From: Candidatus Poseidoniaceae archaeon
GTDB lineage: Archaea; Thermoplasmatota; Poseidoniia; Poseidoniales; Poseidoniaceae
DNA length: 5,757 bases
Direction of reading: 5' to 3'
NCBI GenBank assembly: GCA_013329355.1
Contig: DUKK01000213.1
Span: forward strand, 1-5,757
Part shown: in pieces, positions 5,656-5,757 of the stretch
Layout of the letters: every line of letters starts with the position of its first letter
Position numbering within the stretch: the stretch's first letter is position 1
The notes under the pieces: model-generated
Seen by the model: the letters and a program-made list of their open reading frames with translations, nothing else
The model's database searches: none
Told to the model about the DNA's origin: nothing
Position numbers and translations under genes: made by a program

Positions 5656-5670
5656 TGGCGTGGGGATATC

Positions 5671-5757
5671 ATGGCGGAAGATTTGAGCGAACTTGAGGCG
5701 CGACTGTTTGAGTGGATTAGGCAGTCTGACTTTGAGACCGTTCCTTGGTCAACCGCA
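5671..5757 (+). CDS. Unidentified protein, N-terminal 29 residues only (cut by window edge)
   Basis: ATG at 5671 opens a frame that reaches the window edge without a stop. It begins MAEDLSELEARLFEWIRQSD and continues to a VPWSTA block, an acidic amphipathic helix followed by a short turn. I do not recognise the family. The short-helix start would suit an N-terminal winged-helix or other small helical domain, but that is a guess. The in-frame TGA at 5650-5652 and the absence of other ATGs fix the start if the gene is real. It lies 50 bp after gpsA on the same strand and could be co-transcribed. Confidence 0.6.
   Translation, partial: MAEDLSELEARLFEWIRQSDFETVPWSTA

Noticed and set aside
5651..5670. 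GATAT...ATATC inverted repeat just before the last ATG
   Set aside because: The arms are only 5 bp and AT-rich with a 10-base spacer, which is expected by chance.

Overview
The window looks like a piece of an archaeal chromosome, most likely a marine Thermoplasmatota/Poseidoniia-type organism (Marine Group II or a relative). The evidence is the archaeal-style riboflavin set (RibB and RibH closest to my memory of methanogen sequences, plus a RibL-type FAD synthetase in place of bacterial RibF) combined with bacterial-type genes: a two-domain riboflavin synthase RibE and a GpsA-type glycerol-3-phosphate dehydrogenase. There is no rRNA or other marker here, so the placement is an inference from gene content.

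Left half, minus strand (read right to left): ribB, ribL, ribE and ribH form a compact operon, with gaps of 49 bp (ribB-ribL) and 9 bp (ribL-ribE) and a 4-bp ATGA overlap (ribE-ribH). RibB makes the four-carbon unit from ribulose 5-phosphate, RibH condenses it to lumazine, RibE dismutates lumazine to riboflavin, and RibL adenylylates FMN to FAD. The GTP branch and riboflavin kinase are not in the window. Downstream, 37 bp after ribH, is a large gene cut by the left edge (1-945). It encodes a GNAT acyltransferase domain fused to the start of a fold-type I PLP aminotransferase and is the least understood gene here.

Middle: a 143-bp divergent intergenic region (3191-3333) separates ribB from the plus-strand genes. 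It holds A/T tracts, a 20-bp interrupted palindrome and an 8-bp direct repeat, and probably carries both promoters.

Right half, plus strand: an endonuclease IV-like TIM-barrel protein with several substituted metal-ligand positions and a long Lys/Ala/Glu-rich C-terminal extension ending in an acidic, Phe-terminated tail. Next comes gpsA with its own likely promoter, then the first 29 codons of an unidentified gene cut by the right edge.

The three operon-internal genes have clear Shine-Dalgarno sequences, whereas ribB, the TIM-barrel gene, gpsA and the fusion gene do not. This fits leaderless or short-leader transcripts for promoter-proximal genes. No tRNA, rRNA, CRISPR array, insertion sequence or convincing terminator was seen, and no stretch over 300 bases lacks a gene.
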